This document shows positions 1 through 10,347 of a stretch of 64,000 nt of DNA, piece after piece. The position numbers and the translations under genes are program-made. Under the pieces are notes generated by a model, which made no database searches, was not told the DNA's origin, and saw only the letters and a program-made list of their open reading frames with translations. Origin of the DNA: Bartonella koehlerae C-29 (GTDB taxonomy: Bacteria; Pseudomonadota; Alphaproteobacteria; Rhizobiales; Rhizobiaceae); the NCBI RefSeq assembly GCF_000706625.1, contig NZ_KL407334.1:1035295-1099294 (forward strand), given 5' to 3'. Numbering within the stretch: the stretch's first letter is position 1; each line of letters opens with the position of its first letter.

Positions 1-916
1 TTATTTAATTATGTGTATTTAATTTTAATTATATTAAATATTTATTTTTGCAGTTTTAATTGAAGAAAAAAAGAACAAAATGAATCTAGGCAGCCTCTCT
101 TTCAATAAGCAAAAATAATGCTTTAATTTGATGTTGTAAAATAAGTCGATAGCTATACAGATGTTATTGATTATCATTGATAAAAATAATACGATTGATT
201 ACATAAAAATTACAAAAGACTGAGAAAATTTTTGTATGTAATTTATATCTTCTTACCAAAACCTTTTGAAAAATGATATAAGAAAGAAAATAAGTAGTGA
301 GGAGATAGTGAGCATTTATAATGAGATTTTCACGTTTCAATGTTGCTATCACTTTTGCATTTAATAATGCAATAATTACATGTGTGATTCATGATAAAAT
401 TTAGTTTGAAATCAATAGTTAATCTTTATTTAATTTGTTATTGAATAGCTATATTGATATATATAAAAAGTCTTTGAGACAACAAATCTCACAAAAGTAA
501 ACGCTCTGATCTGATATATAAACCACTGATTATTTACAGAGAAAACAATCTATGCATCTCAAAGTTGCTTAATCATTTTTTTCTCTTTAAAATGCACATT
601 TGAGCTAAGTTTCGCAATTATATCTTTTCTACGATAAAAAGGCGTATGAGTTAATTGGAATATCCATAAATTGTGCATACTGATTTAAAAAATATACAGG
701 AACACAATTTTACGCGATTATTGTGGATTTCATTCTTATGAACTGAAGAAGCATAGTAATTAGCGTTACAATTATTTGCGAAAAAGTGCTTTCATCAGGA
801 GTGACTTAATTTTTTTTGTAGTTTACAATTTTTTTTATCATTTTATTTTAGCTAAAAGGGAGTGTGTATTAATTTATTTTTATCTATTTTTTTTTCAAAA
901 GGTTGGAGTTATATTA
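1..916. other. gene-free AT-rich stretch
   Basis: No convincing gene was found on either strand; only short low-complexity frames occur. The region is very AT-rich and probably contains the divK promoter near its right end. A TTAA-N7-TTAA pair lies at 419-433, but such motifs are expected by chance at this composition. Confidence 0.6.
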
Positions 917-1282
917 ATGTCAAAAAAAGTCATGATCGTTGAAGATAACGAACTTAATATGAAGTTATTCCGTGATCTTGTAGAGGCGAGTGGCTATGAA
1001 ACCGTTGAAACACGCAATGGTCTTATGGCATTAGATTTAGCTCGTTCATCAATGCCATCTCTTATCCTTGTAGATATACAGTTGCCAGAGGTATCAGGGA
1101 TAGAGGTTATTAAACAATTAAAAGAAGATGGGGAATTGAGAGCTATCCCTGTTGTTGCTGTAACAGCCTTTGCTATGAAAGGGGATGAAGAGCGAATTCG
1201 TGCCAGTGGATGTGAGGAATATATGTCAAAGCCTATCTCCGTTCCTCATTTTATTACAATGGTAAAGAATTTTTTGGACTGA
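917..1282 (+). CDS. divK: single-domain response regulator DivK
   Basis: A 121-residue protein made of one receiver domain and no output domain. The acidic pair E9/D10 and the phosphoacceptor D53 (in LVDIQLPE) are present, followed by the conserved Thr in VVAVTAF and the Lys in MSKP. Length and sequence fit DivK, the polar cell-fate regulator that acts with histidine kinases such as PleC and DivJ upstream of CtrA. The frame stays open to a TTG at 776, but the ATG at 917 has a GGTTGGAG ribosome site just upstream and matches family length. In many Rhizobiales divK is followed by pleD; here no such gene follows. Confidence 0.93.
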   Translation: MSKKVMIVEDNELNMKLFRDLVEASGYETVETRNGLMALDLARSSMPSLILVDIQLPEVSGIEVIKQLKEDGELRAIPVVAVTAFAMKGDEERIRASGCEEYMSKPISVPHFITMVKNFLD

Positions 1283-1400
1283 AACTTTGTTAAATGATGA
1301 TGGAAAAGACACTGAGAATCTTGTGAGATAACTGAAGTTATACTGCAAATGTTTTTGTGAAAGAGTATGTAGATATATCTGAGTTACCAGAGTGCAAATT

Positions 1401-1435
1401 CTAAAATTGAAATCGAGGTTTTAGGATTTTTTTTG
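1401..1435 (+). terminator. possible divK terminator
   Basis: CTAAAA and TTTTAG can pair around a 12-base loop and are followed by a run of T. The stem is short and AT-only, so this is a weak call. Confidence 0.35.
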
Positions 1436-1550
1436 GTCGATTTATTCTTACTTTTTATCTAAGAAGAAATTAGTCGTTTAACATTCTTATTTTTCTCCTG
1501 ATAGATACAAACTGATCAGTATATTTCCGAAAAAACTGTTTTAACAGATA

Positions 1551-1578
1551 AAAAAAGCCCCGTTGAAATGAGGCTTTA
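1551..1578 (-). terminator. Rho-independent terminator of rplM-rpsI
   Basis: Read on the minus strand, AAAGCCTC pairs with the GGGGCTTT arm across a short loop and a run of T follows directly. It lies about 20 bases after the rpsI stop codon. Confidence 0.75.
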
Positions 1579-1598
1579 TGAATTACAAAAAAATAAAA

Positions 1599-2084
1599 TT
1601 AGCGCTTTGAGAATTGGAAAGAACGACGCGCTTTTGCTTTACCATATTTTTTACGTTCAACAACACGGCTATCACGGGTAAGAAAGCCCCCCTTTTTCAA
1701 GATTGTGCGAAGTTCTGGTTCGTAATAGGTTAAAGCTTTGGAAATGCCATGGCGCACTGCACCAGCTTGTCCAGAAAGACCACCACCTGCAACGGTTGCA
1801 ATAATATCAAATTGAGTATCTCTGTTTGTTGCAACAATTGGCTGACGAAGAATCATTCTAAGAACAGGACGCGCAAAATATTTGTCAAATTCTTTATTGT
1901 TAATGGTGATTTTTCCAGAACCAGGTTTGATCCATACGCGAGCAACAGCGTCTTTACGTTTTCCTGTTGCATAGGCACGTCCTTGTGAATCAAGCTTTTG
2001 CACATGAGTAGAAGTGAAATTTTCATGAGTTTTTGCAGTATTTGTTACGACACTAAGCTCAGCAAGAGAATTAATTCCAGCCAT
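1599..2084 (-). CDS. rpsI: 30S ribosomal protein S9
   Basis: A 161-residue S9 with the usual C-terminal domain: [13 protein letters not shown], the GGG(L)SGQ segment and the basic tail ending [16 protein letters not shown]. It has about 30 extra N-terminal residues relative to the enterobacterial protein, common in Rhizobiales. The ATG at 2084 is preferred over an in-frame TTG at 2090, which overlaps the rplM stop; AAGGA lies upstream at good spacing. It is the second gene of the rplM-rpsI operon, two bases after rplM. In several Rhizobiales argC follows; here argC is 30 kb away. Confidence 0.97.
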   Translation of the reverse strand: MAGINSLAELSVVTNTAKTHENFTSTHVQKLDSQGRAYATGKRKDAVARVWIKPGSGKITINNKEFDKYFARPVLRMILRQPIVATNRDTQFDIIATVAGGGLSGQAGAVRHGISKALTYYEPELRTILKKGGFLTRDSRVVERKKYGKAKARRSFQFSKR

Positions 2085-2086
2085 AA

Positions 2087-2551
2087 TCAAGAAATCCTTT
2101 TGTTTTTGCGGTTTAAAGCACCAACATCAAGAGCTTCGGGCTGTTGTGCCGCATGCGGGTGTTGGCTTCCAGCGTAAACACGGAGATTTTTCAATTGTCG
2201 ACGACCAAGAGGCCCACGAGGAATCATGCGTTCCACAGCTTTTTCAACAACGCGTTCAGGAAAACGTCCTTCAAGAATTTGCCGTGCTGTACGCTCCTTA
2301 ATTCCACCAATATAACCGGTATGCCAATAATATTTTTTATCTGTATATTTCTTTCCGGTGAGAGATATTTTATTTGCATTGATCACAATAACATTATCAC
2401 CATCATCAACATGTGGAGTAAATGTAGCTTTATGTTTACCACGTAAGCGGTTAGCAACAAATGTGGCAAGACGACCTAAAACGAGGTTCTCTGCGTCAAT
2501 AACAACCCATTTTTTCACCACTTCAGTTGGCTTTTGTGAAAAAGTTGCCAT
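2087..2551 (-). CDS. rplM: 50S ribosomal protein L13
   Basis: A 154-residue L13. Signature stretches [29 protein letters not shown] and [11 protein letters not shown] are present. The frame extends upstream to an ATG at 2620, but the start at 2551 (MATFSQKP) gives the normal family N-terminus. It is the first gene of the operon with rpsI. Assembly-initiating large-subunit protein; translational coupling to rpsI is likely from the two-base gap. Confidence 0.97.
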   Translation of the reverse strand: MATFSQKPTEVVKKWVVIDAENLVLGRLATFVANRLRGKHKATFTPHVDDGDNVIVINANKISLTGKKYTDKKYYWHTGYIGGIKERTARQILEGRFPERVVEKAVERMIPRGPLGRRQLKNLRVYAGSQHPHAAQQPEALDVGALNRKNKRIS

Positions 2552-2843
2552 AGAAGTATCCTTTACTGAGCTCTTTAAACGAGGGTATTTTTGTTTTTTT
2601 GCGTTGAAAATTGTTATCATAACAAAATATTAACACATATTACCTGCCCTGATATAATGTCTTTTGATTTACGTCAAGAGAAAATAAAAACTTATAAAAC
2701 AGAACTTTATAAAAGAGGTATTTTAATACCATTCATTAGGAGAGGCTTATGTACATTTTAAATTAGAATGAGTATTACAAAAGACGATTTTATCCTGAAC
2801 GCGTGATTGTATTTTATTTACCTTCATTATAAAATGAACACCA

Positions 2844-4628
2844 ATGCGTCGATCTCGTTATTTTCTCAATGTTCAATCTTCTGCTAGCGGTCAGGCTTGG
2901 TTAGATGCCCTTGATATTCAAGGGATAAATAATGCGCGTGCTATTTCTCAAAAATTTGGTTTTCCAGATCAATTAGCCCGTGTTCTCTCGGCAAGAGATG
3001 TGGATGTATCTGATGCTGTTGCTTTTATCAATCCAACATTACGTACGCTCATGCCTGATCCAAAAAGTTTTACGGATATGCAATGCGCAGCAGAGCGCAT
3101 CGTGACAGCTATTCTAAAGCAAGAGAAAGTTGCAGTTTTTGGTGATTATGATGTTGATGGTGCTTGTTCATCTGCACTCATAGCGCGCTTTATGCGTTAT
3201 TTTGGTGTCGAAGTAAAAATTTATATTCCTGATCGTATTGTTGAAGGATATGGCCCGAATGAGCAAGCAATGAGGATGTTGATACAACAAGGTGCTCATT
3301 TGATTATCACAGTTGATTGTGGTGCGAACAGTCCAGATGCAGTAAAATCAGCAAGGCTTGCAGGTGCTGATGTTGTCGTTTTAGATCATCATCAAATGTC
3401 AGAGATTCATCAAGAAGCTGTTGCTCTTGTTAATCCTAATCGTCCAGATGATTTTTCTGGACAGGGGCATTTATGTGCTGCTGGCGTTGTCTTTGTTACG
3501 TTAGCATGGGTTCATCATTTATTGCGAAAGAAGAAATTTGCAGGAAAATTTCTTGACCTTCTCAGTATGCTTGATCTTGTTGCATTGGCAACCATATGTG
3601 ATGTCGTTCCATTACAAGGTGTTAATCGTGCTTTTGTGGTAAAAGGGCTCCAAGTTGCGCGTTCTATGCATAATCCTGGAATAGCGGCTTTAACAAAGGT
3701 TGCACGTATAGGTGAGCCACTTAATAGTTTTCATTTAGGTTTTTTGTTAGGCCCTAGAATTAATGCGGGAGGACGTATTGGCGATCAGGCTTTGGGAGCA
3801 CGTTTGCTTAGCTGTGAGGATAAAAATGAAGCGGACAGAATAGCAGAACAATTGAATCAATTTAATCAAGAACGTCAAGAAATGGAGGGCATTCAATTAG
3901 CGCAAGCAGAATCTTATATTGATTCTCTTTATCAAGATCGAGAAACACCACTATCGCTTGTAATTGCTCATCAAGAATGGCACCCGGGAATCATTGGTAT
4001 TCTTGCATCCCGTTTAAAAGAGCGTTTTTTTTGTCCTGTTTTTGCCATTGCTTTGAAAGAAGATGGAAGCGGCGTAGGATCAGGACGCTCAATTAGTGGC
4101 ATAGATTTAGGAGCACTTGTTCGTGAAGCTGTTACGTTAAATTTATTGGAAAAAGGGGGGGGGCATAGTATGGCAGCAGGGATCACAATCCAATCGACAA
4201 AAATTGAACTTTTTCGAAAATGGCTGGAAGAGAGAGTCTCTTTAAGTGTTGCACAGTTGCGTGCTGAAAAGTCTCTTAGTATAGATGGTTGCCTTTCTGC
4301 TTCTGGGGCCAGTAAAGCGCTTTTTGATATGATTGAAAAAGCAGGACCATTTGGTTCGGGGAATACGACACCTGTTTTTGTTCTTCCCTCTCATCGGTTA
4401 ATAAATCTGTGTGAGGTTAGTAAAGGGCATCTCCGCCTTATTATGTCTAATATGGAAGGAAAAAAGCTGCAAGGAATAGCTTTCCGTGCTGTAGGGACAT
4501 CGCTTGGTTATTTTCTTTCTGGAAATGTTGGTGAAATGATCCATGTGGCCGGCAATATTAGCTTAAATTATTGGAACGGAAATATCAGTCCACAACTTCG
4601 CGTTATTGATGCAGCTGCAGTGATCTGA
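2844..4628 (+). CDS. recJ: single-strand-specific exonuclease RecJ
   Basis: A 594-residue 5'-3' ssDNA exonuclease used in recombination and mismatch repair. DHH-family metal motifs are visible: VFGDYDVDGACSSA near residue 100, VDCGAN near 157, VVLDHHQMSE near 180, and the DHHA1 motif GGGHSMAAG near 440. The C-terminal OB-like region follows. Length is normal for alphaproteobacterial RecJ. In some relatives a homoserine dehydrogenase gene precedes recJ; here it stands alone and is convergent with parE. Confidence 0.96.
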   Translation: MRRSRYFLNVQSSASGQAWLDALDIQGINNARAISQKFGFPDQLARVLSARDVDVSDAVAFINPTLRTLMPDPKSFTDMQCAAERIVTAILKQEKVAVFGDYDVDGACSSALIARFMRYFGVEVKIYIPDRIVEGYGPNEQAMRMLIQQGAHLIITVDCGANSPDAVKSARLAGADVVVLDHHQMSEIHQEAVALVNPNRPDDFSGQGHLCAAGVVFVTLAWVHHLLRKKKFAGKFLDLLSMLDLVALATICDVVPLQGVNRAFVVKGLQVARSMHNPGIAALTKVARIGEPLNSFHLGFLLGPRINAGGRIGDQALGARLLSCEDKNEADRIAEQLNQFNQERQEMEGIQLAQAESYIDSLYQDRETPLSLVIAHQEWHPGIIGILASRLKERFFCPVFAIALKEDGSGVGSGRSISGIDLGALVREAVTLNLLEKGGGHSMAAGITIQSTKIELFRKWLEERVSLSVAQLRAEKSLSIDGCLSASGASKALFDMIEKAGPFGSGNTTPVFVLPSHRLINLCEVSKGHLRLIMSNMEGKKLQGIAFRAVGTSLGYFLSGNVGEMIHVAGNISLNYWNGNISPQLRVIDAAAVI

Positions 4629-4649
4629 GAGGAATATTTTCTGAAATTA

Positions 4650-6707
4650 TCAGATATCTAGATTTGAAGCAAAAGTAGAGTTTTCCTGTATGAATCGAAA
4701 TCGTGCTTCTGGTTTTGTTCCCATTAAGCTTTCTACAGTGTTTTTGGTTTCTTGCACTTCTTCTGCATTAATAGAAACGCGTAGCAGTGTACGTTTTTGA
4801 GGATGCATGGTGGTTTCTTTAAGCTGTTCAGCACGCATTTCACCAAGTCCTTTGAAACGTCCAATTTCAATTTTAGCTTTTCCAGTGAATTCAGTTTTTA
4901 ATAATTCATCTTTATGGGTGTCATCACGTGCGTAAGCAACTTTCCCTCCTTGCGATATTCTGTAAAGGGGAGGCACAGCAAGGTATAAATGTCCCTGACG
5001 AATAAGATCGGGCATCTCTTGAAAAAAGAAGGTAATGAGCAGTGAGGCAATATGAGCGCCATCAACATCCGCATCTGTCATAATGATAATACGTTCATAT
5101 CTAAGATCTTTTTCGCGATATTTGGAGCGCGTTCCACATCCAAGAGCAAGTATAAGATCACCAATTGTTTGGCTTGAGTTCATTTTTTCGTGTGCAGCAC
5201 TGGCTACATTTAAGATTTTTCCACGAAGAGGTAAAATTGCTTGGTTTGCTCTGTTACGCGCTTGTTTAGCTGAACCGCCAGCAGAGTCACCTTCAACAAT
5301 GAATAGTTCAGCACCAGCAGCACAGTTTTGGCTACAATCTGCTAGTTTACCGGGGAGACGTAATTTACGTACAGCTGTTTTTCGATTTATTTCTCTGTCT
5401 TGGCGCCGTTTAACGCGTTCTTCAGCACGTTCAACAACCCAATCAAGAAGTTTTGTTGATTCTTGTGGAGAATTTGTCAGCCAATGATCGAAAGGATCGC
5501 GTATTGCATTCTCAACGATACGCTGAGCTTCGATTGTCGCTAATCGGTCTTTGGTTTGTCCCACAAATTCAGGATCTTTAATAAACACTGAAAGTATTGC
5601 AGAAGTTGAAATCATAACGTCATCAGACGTAATGATAGAAGCGCGCTTGTTTCCTATTAATTCAGCGTAAGATTTTAATCCGCGCAAAAGAGCTTGACGC
5701 AGTCCCATTTCATGTGTTCCACCCTCTCCGGTGGGAATAGTATTGCAGTAAGACTGTACATGGGAATCGCCACCATGCCAGGCGATAGCCCATTCAACAG
5801 AGCCATGACCATTAGAGTGTTTTGTTTTGCCAGAAAAAATTTCTGATGTTACCCGGTATTCATCTTTCAATGATGAGAGTAAATAATCTTTAAGTCCATC
5901 TGGGAAATGAAAAGTAGCTTTTTCGGGAATATTTTTTGTGTTGTCAAGTAAGGCAAGATCGCAATTCCAACGAATTTTTACACCACCAAAAAGATAGGCC
6001 TTGGAGCGTGCCATCTTATAAATTTTTTCTGGATCGAAAGCTGCTTTTTCACCAAAAATTTTACTATCAGGGTGAAAACGAACGCGTGTGCCACGACGAT
6101 TATAAACATCACCCAAATCTTCCAAGCCAGATTGAGGAATACCGCGAGAGAAGCGTTGTCTGTAAAGTTTGCGTTCTCGTGCTACTTCAACTTCCATATA
6201 GTCAGAAAGAGCATTGACAACAGAAATTCCTACACCATGAAGTCCACCAGCTGTTTGATAAGCTTTGCCATCAAATTTACCACCTGAATGGAGTTGGGTC
6301 ATAATGACTTCAAGAGTTGATTTTCCAGGCATTTGAGGATGATTTTCGACAGGAATGCCACGTCCATTATCTATAACTGTTAAATAGCCGTTTTTCTCTA
6401 AGGACACATCAATGAAGTTCGCATAACCAGCAACTGCTTCATCCATTGCATTATCAATAATTTCGGCAAATAAATGATGAAGTGCTTTGCTGTCTGTTCC
6501 ACCAATATACATTCCAGGACGTAAGCGTACGGGCTCTAGCCCCTCAAGCACACGAATAGACAGCGCGTTATAGTCATTTTCTTGCGTATCTTTTTTCGAA
6601 TTCACTGCTTCTGAACTCAGCGGGGGAGAAAGATTTTTTTCTTTTATATTTACGCAAAACTGAGCATTATTTAAAATACTAAAAAGATCTTTGTTTTTAT
6701 CGCTCAT
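4650..6707 (-). CDS. parE: DNA topoisomerase IV subunit B
   Basis: A 685-residue type II topoisomerase ATPase subunit that works with ParC to decatenate chromosomes. The GHKL motifs EIIDNAMDEA (near residue 85), DNGRGIPV and GLHGVG, the transducer region, and the Toprim motifs EGDSAGGSA and TDADVDGAHI are all present. The length and the lack of the long GyrB insertion favour ParE over GyrB. The N-terminal 40 residues before the ATPase domain are low in complexity and poorly conserved in look. The next gene upstream, lipB, ends 83 bases before this start. Confidence 0.95.
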   Translation of the reverse strand: MSDKNKDLFSILNNAQFCVNIKEKNLSPPLSSEAVNSKKDTQENDYNALSIRVLEGLEPVRLRPGMYIGGTDSKALHHLFAEIIDNAMDEAVAGYANFIDVSLEKNGYLTVIDNGRGIPVENHPQMPGKSTLEVIMTQLHSGGKFDGKAYQTAGGLHGVGISVVNALSDYMEVEVARERKLYRQRFSRGIPQSGLEDLGDVYNRRGTRVRFHPDSKIFGEKAAFDPEKIYKMARSKAYLFGGVKIRWNCDLALLDNTKNIPEKATFHFPDGLKDYLLSSLKDEYRVTSEIFSGKTKHSNGHGSVEWAIAWHGGDSHVQSYCNTIPTGEGGTHEMGLRQALLRGLKSYAELIGNKRASIITSDDVMISTSAILSVFIKDPEFVGQTKDRLATIEAQRIVENAIRDPFDHWLTNSPQESTKLLDWVVERAEERVKRRQDREINRKTAVRKLRLPGKLADCSQNCAAGAELFIVEGDSAGGSAKQARNRANQAILPLRGKILNVASAAHEKMNSSQTIGDLILALGCGTRSKYREKDLRYERIIIMTDADVDGAHIASLLITFFFQEMPDLIRQGHLYLAVPPLYRISQGGKVAYARDDTHKDELLKTEFTGKAKIEIGRFKGLGEMRAEQLKETTMHPQKRTLLRVSINAEEVQETKNTVESLMGTKPEARFRFIQENSTFASNLDI

Positions 6708-6790
6708 GACGTTCGATTATCTACCTCATTAAAATAAAATCTTCATAAAAGTGAATTTTATGCCTGTTTTTTATTTAAAAATCAATGCAG

Positions 6791-7528
6791 TTAAGAAACA
6801 TCAATTGTTGGTCCGAAAATTTGTTCAAAGACTTGTTTAAGAGCAATATCAATATCGTGCATTGTTACAGGTAAACCTAGATCAAGAAAGCTTGTTACAC
6901 CGTGATTTGTGATACCACAGGGAACAATTCCTGAATAATGGGCTAAATTAGGATCAACATTGATAGAAACGCCATGAAAACTCACCCATTTGCGCACGCG
7001 AATACCCACAGCCGCAATTTTATCTTCTGAAGAAAGGCTATTTTGTGTTGATTGGCAACTGTGCCTTTGAACCCAGACCCCAACGCGATCTTTACGGCGT
7101 TCACCTTTAATATTAAATTTTGCAAGCATTTGTATAATCCATTCTTCCAAGGCACTAATAAAAGCACGGATGTCTTGCTTTCGGCGTTTAAGATCAAGCA
7201 TAATATAAGCAATGCGTTGTCCTGGACCATGATAAGTAAATTCACCACCACGTCCTGCCTCATAAACAGGAAACAAATGAGGTGCTAAAAGGTCTTTTTT
7301 ATTCGCACTTGTACCAGCTGTATAAAGAGAAGGATGTTCAAGAAGCCAAACCTGTTCAGATGCGTTTTTTTCAAGAATGTTTTCTACACGCTCTTGCATA
7401 TAACTTAGTGCTTCAGGATATTCGACTAAGTTATGACTTACTTTCCATTCAACTGGTGGATTTCCAGAGATTGTTTTAAACTGATCTGGTAAATAACTAC
7501 GGTCAGTATATTTCAATTCAAATGTCAT
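6791..7528 (-). CDS. lipB: octanoyl-[ACP]:protein N-octanoyltransferase LipB
   Basis: About 245 residues. It transfers octanoate from ACP to lipoyl domains of the 2-oxoacid dehydrogenases and the glycine cleavage H protein. [11 protein letters not shown], the lysine-containing [12 protein letters not shown] and the acyl-thioester cysteine in [12 protein letters not shown] are present. The frame can start at TTG 7552 or ATG 7528; the ATG is used here, but neither has a clear ribosome site. The protein is slightly longer than the enterobacterial LipB. Confidence 0.95.
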   Translation of the reverse strand: MTFELKYTDRSYLPDQFKTISGNPPVEWKVSHNLVEYPEALSYMQERVENILEKNASEQVWLLEHPSLYTAGTSANKKDLLAPHLFPVYEAGRGGEFTYHGPGQRIAYIMLDLKRRKQDIRAFISALEEWIIQMLAKFNIKGERRKDRVGVWVQRHSCQSTQNSLSSEDKIAAVGIRVRKWVSFHGVSINVDPNLAHYSGIVPCGITNHGVTSFLDLGLPVTMHDIDIALKQVFEQIFGPTIDVS

Positions 7529-7675
7529 AAGTAAATTTATATTGGTACTCAAGTTTGTGTTTGTAATCAGTAAAAGAATTATAGATTAAGATATGAAATT
7601 CTTCATTAAAATTGGATAATACGGGTAACAAATTTTATTAAGAAAATTCGCTATCTTGTAAAATCTATACCCATT

Positions 7676-8527
7676 TTACCACCTTCCTGTGGCACCACCA
7701 CCACCTGATGATCCTCCACTACCTCTAAATCTTCCTCCTCTTGAATGACTACCATAGATTCTACCAGAATATCTGTTGTCGGTATTTAAATTTAAAAACC
7801 AAGGTGTGAAAATGATCCTCATCCAGAGATATTTTTTAGAGCCTATTTTTTTTCCAAAAATCATTGCAAGAATGGGCAGGACAAACATGATAAAAAAGAT
7901 TAAAAATACGATTGTATTAGCTATTATTTCTTCTTTTTCAACTTTTTTACGTTGTTCTTCAGTAATTTTAGCTTTTTCCTTGATTCGAAAAGAAAAATCA
8001 GAATCACTTTCTGTAATGACGTTGATAATTGCGTGAACTGCTTCAACAATTCCTTTTTGATAATTCCCTTCACGAAAATTAGGAAGAGCAAAGCTATTAA
8101 TGATAACTGTGGAAAGAGTGTCTGTTAGTACTCCTTCCAAACCATAGCCCACTTCAATACGCATTTCACGTTCATTCGGTGCAATGACAAGTAATATACC
8201 GTTATTGACCTGTTTTTGACCTAATCCCCATTTACGAAAAAGAGAATTGCTATATGTTTCTATATCGCTTCCTGAAAGGGTAGGGAGAGTTACAATAACA
8301 ATTTGATCTCCAGTTTTCTCTTCGAGTTCAGCCAACTTTTCTATTAAATTCTGCTTTGTTGCATTATCGAGCAAATGAGCTACATCGTTAACATAGCCAG
8401 TTAAGGGAGGAAACTTGATTTGTGAATAAGCACTTCCTCCCAATGCAGTAACCAAGTACAGAAAGGCAATAAAAACCAATAAATATGGAAAAACACTGCG
8501 TTGCATAAAATAGTGAAAGAATTTCAT
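7676..8527 (-). CDS. TPM-domain membrane protein (YgcG family)
   Basis: A 283-residue protein with an N-terminal signal or anchor (about residues 12-32), a TPM domain (about 38-165, starting FPPLTGYVNDVAHLLD), a second hydrophobic segment (about 205-225) and a glycine-rich tail ending GGSSGGGGATGRW. TPM proteins are periplasmic-facing and are often encoded with LemA; a thylakoid relative acts in photosystem repair, but the bacterial role is not settled. The start overlaps the lemA stop as TAATG, so translation is probably coupled. Function in this organism is unknown. Confidence 0.85.
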   Translation of the reverse strand: MKFFHYFMQRSVFPYLLVFIAFLYLVTALGGSAYSQIKFPPLTGYVNDVAHLLDNATKQNLIEKLAELEEKTGDQIVIVTLPTLSGSDIETYSNSLFRKWGLGQKQVNNGILLVIAPNEREMRIEVGYGLEGVLTDTLSTVIINSFALPNFREGNYQKGIVEAVHAIINVITESDSDFSFRIKEKAKITEEQRKKVEKEEIIANTIVFLIFFIMFVLPILAMIFGKKIGSKKYLWMRIIFTPWFLNLNTDNRYSGRIYGSHSRGGRFRGSGGSSGGGGATGRW

Positions 8528-9171
8528 TAATTAAAATTAACCTTCGGTTTTTGTTGGCTATCTGTATCAATCGTAAATGTTGGCATAGGTTTAGCATCAC
8601 GAAACCATAATTTTGCCCAAAGCATTGTTGGCATTGTTTTTAGTGCGGTGTTGTAGACACGTACTGTTTCAATATAATCACGGCGTGCAACAGAAATTCG
8701 GTTTTCAGTGCCTTCTAATTGTGATTGAAGAGCAAGGAAATTCTGATTTGCTTTAAGATTAGGATAATTTTCAACAACAGCCATAAGACGTGAAAGTGCG
8801 CTTGATAAATTTGCTTGATTGTTGAGATATTGCTGCATCATTTCTGGATTATTCAACATATCAGCATTAATGTTTATTTGTGTTGCTTTTGCACGTGCTT
8901 CAACAACATTGGTAAAAACAGCTTGTTCATGGGTAGCATAGGTTTTGACAGTTTCTACGAGATTAGGAATGAGATCTGCACGGCGTTGATATTGGTTAAG
9001 CACGTCACTCCATGCTGCATGTGCTTTTTCTTCATTTATTGGGATCGTATTAAATCCACAGCCACTTAAAAATGGTATTAAAAACGCTAAGAAAATAGCG
9101 ATTGAGAATCGTCTTAACATTTTAAACATAGGATAAGTAAGTATAATTGAAGCATTTCGTGCATTTAACAT
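8527..9171 (-). CDS. lemA: LemA family lipoprotein
   Basis: A 214-residue LemA-fold protein. A hydrophobic segment ends in the lipobox-like FLSGC, then comes the LemA helical domain with W-DVLNQYQRRADLIPNLVETVK and the conserved NYPNLKANQNF. Start chosen at 9171 because GGAG lies about eight bases upstream; an internal ATG at 9129 would give a more typical signal peptide and is an alternative. Co-transcribed with the TPM gene, a pairing seen in many bacteria. The molecular role of LemA is not known. Confidence 0.88.
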   Translation of the reverse strand: MLNARNASIILTYPMFKMLRRFSIAIFLAFLIPFLSGCGFNTIPINEEKAHAAWSDVLNQYQRRADLIPNLVETVKTYATHEQAVFTNVVEARAKATQININADMLNNPEMMQQYLNNQANLSSALSRLMAVVENYPNLKANQNFLALQSQLEGTENRISVARRDYIETVRVYNTALKTMPTMLWAKLWFRDAKPMPTFTIDTDSQQKPKVNFN

Positions 9172-9841
9172 AAAGACATCTCCACAACTATTTCATATAT
9201 TATATAGTATATATCTTTTTTATAAAAAGTATTTTGAATTTTGTAAAATACATTTCATAAATAAATTCATACATTTATAATTTTTTATCGTTCCTAAATG
9301 ATTGGTGAAATTAAAATAACAATGCCTTTGTAAATAACCGCTTATAAAATACTAATTTATACTGTGTAATATGAATATTGATTATTATTGCAACAGATTA
9401 GGATTTTTCTGCCTTTTGATTTGAAAATCCCTTGTTTTTTGGAGATAACAATGGAGAGAGAAAGTTTTAGATGAGCTTGGAGATAAGCATTTGAAAATTT
9501 TATTCTAACATTTTTAAAATATAAATAAGAACAGCATTCTAAAAGAAAGATGCTAAATGCTTTTTTTGAGAAAACAATATATTAGCTTAAGTATTTTTCA
9601 TCATATAAAAACAAAGTTCCGCTGATAAGTGTGTGCAATGAGAGGAAAACTGTTTTGTATTCTCTTTATTTCAATCTATTCTTATGGCTGAAGGGTATAT
9701 TTAGGTTCACTAAATTCAGTTGTGTTTTGGAAGGGTGCATTTGGTTTGACTGTGATTTAAATTCAAACAGCAATTTACAGCTGGGAAAATTGCGGGTGGA
9801 ATTTTATGCAGAAGAAATGCTCCCCCTTATAAGATTTGCGT
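9172..9841. other. gene-free stretch left of the first decayed island
   Basis: AT-rich, with no supported gene. A short open frame at 9631-9846 has no recognisable content and overlaps the start of phage-derived sequence, so it is not called. Confidence 0.5.
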
Positions 9842-9958
9842 TTTAACAGCCAGCGCAATAGCACTTACTTTAATCGGTTAGCCGAAGATATCCAAAACAA
9901 AATGACCTGCACCTTTGGCGATACGCTTGAGAATTATCGCAAGATTGGCAAGGAGTAA
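9842..9958 (+). pseudogene. 3' end of a phage-type gene (remnant)
   Basis: A readable tail of 38 codons (containing YFNRLAEDIQNKMTCTFGDT) ends at TAA 9956-9958, three bases before the tail-tube remnant. It is preceded in frame by a stop near 9830 and has no start. Its place directly before a P2-like tail-tube gene suggests a neighbouring phage structural gene, but the family is not identified. Confidence 0.4.
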
Positions 9959-9961
9959 AGC

Positions 9962-10215
9962 ATGACCTTAAGAATTGTTCGCGGTTTTACACTGATTGTT
10001 GATGATGATGTTAATCTTTACTTAGTTCAAACTTCTTACATTGGAAGAAGTCACTGAAACCTATCAACTAGGTGGTTCTTATATGCAAATTGGTGTGAGT
10101 GGTCTTGGTGCAAAAGCCATTAGCTTACAGATGAAAATCTGCAGCCACACACCAGAAATCATCGGTATCTTTAGAGCTACCCCTGATATTCGTCATAAAT
10201 TAACCTTCATAAACC
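9962..10215 (+). pseudogene. phage major tail tube protein remnant
   Basis: Begins MTLRIVRGFTLIVDDDVNLYLVQ, then breaks by frameshift near 10033-10041 and continues in another frame as LEEVTETYQLGGSYMQIGV and a segment ending IFRATPDIRH. The pattern (short N-terminal strand, E-V-T-ETY-xGGSYM, central LGAKA) fits the FII-type tail tube of P2-like phages. About half of the expected length is lost. Isolated from any other intact phage gene. Confidence 0.55.
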
Positions 10216-10347
10216 TCATATGTGATACACACACTTTTTTTACATTGTTTATTAATTTTGCATTACATCTAAAAATAAAAAATTATGTTTTTTCTTGAGT
10301 ACCTTTAAAAATTATCGAATAAGTGATAAGCACAATCAATAATGATT

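Larger units (their letters stand above)
1283..1598. other. short gene-free stretch between convergent divK and rpsI
   Basis: About 315 bases between the ends of two convergent genes. Apart from two terminator-like hairpins listed separately, nothing coding is seen. Confidence 0.6.

Noticed and set aside
164-352. 62-codon frame on the minus strand
   Set aside because: Low-complexity AT-rich sequence, no ribosome site, no family resemblance.
419-433. TTAA-N7-TTAA, a CtrA-like site upstream of divK
   Set aside because: About 480 bases from the start codon and expected by chance in such AT-rich DNA.
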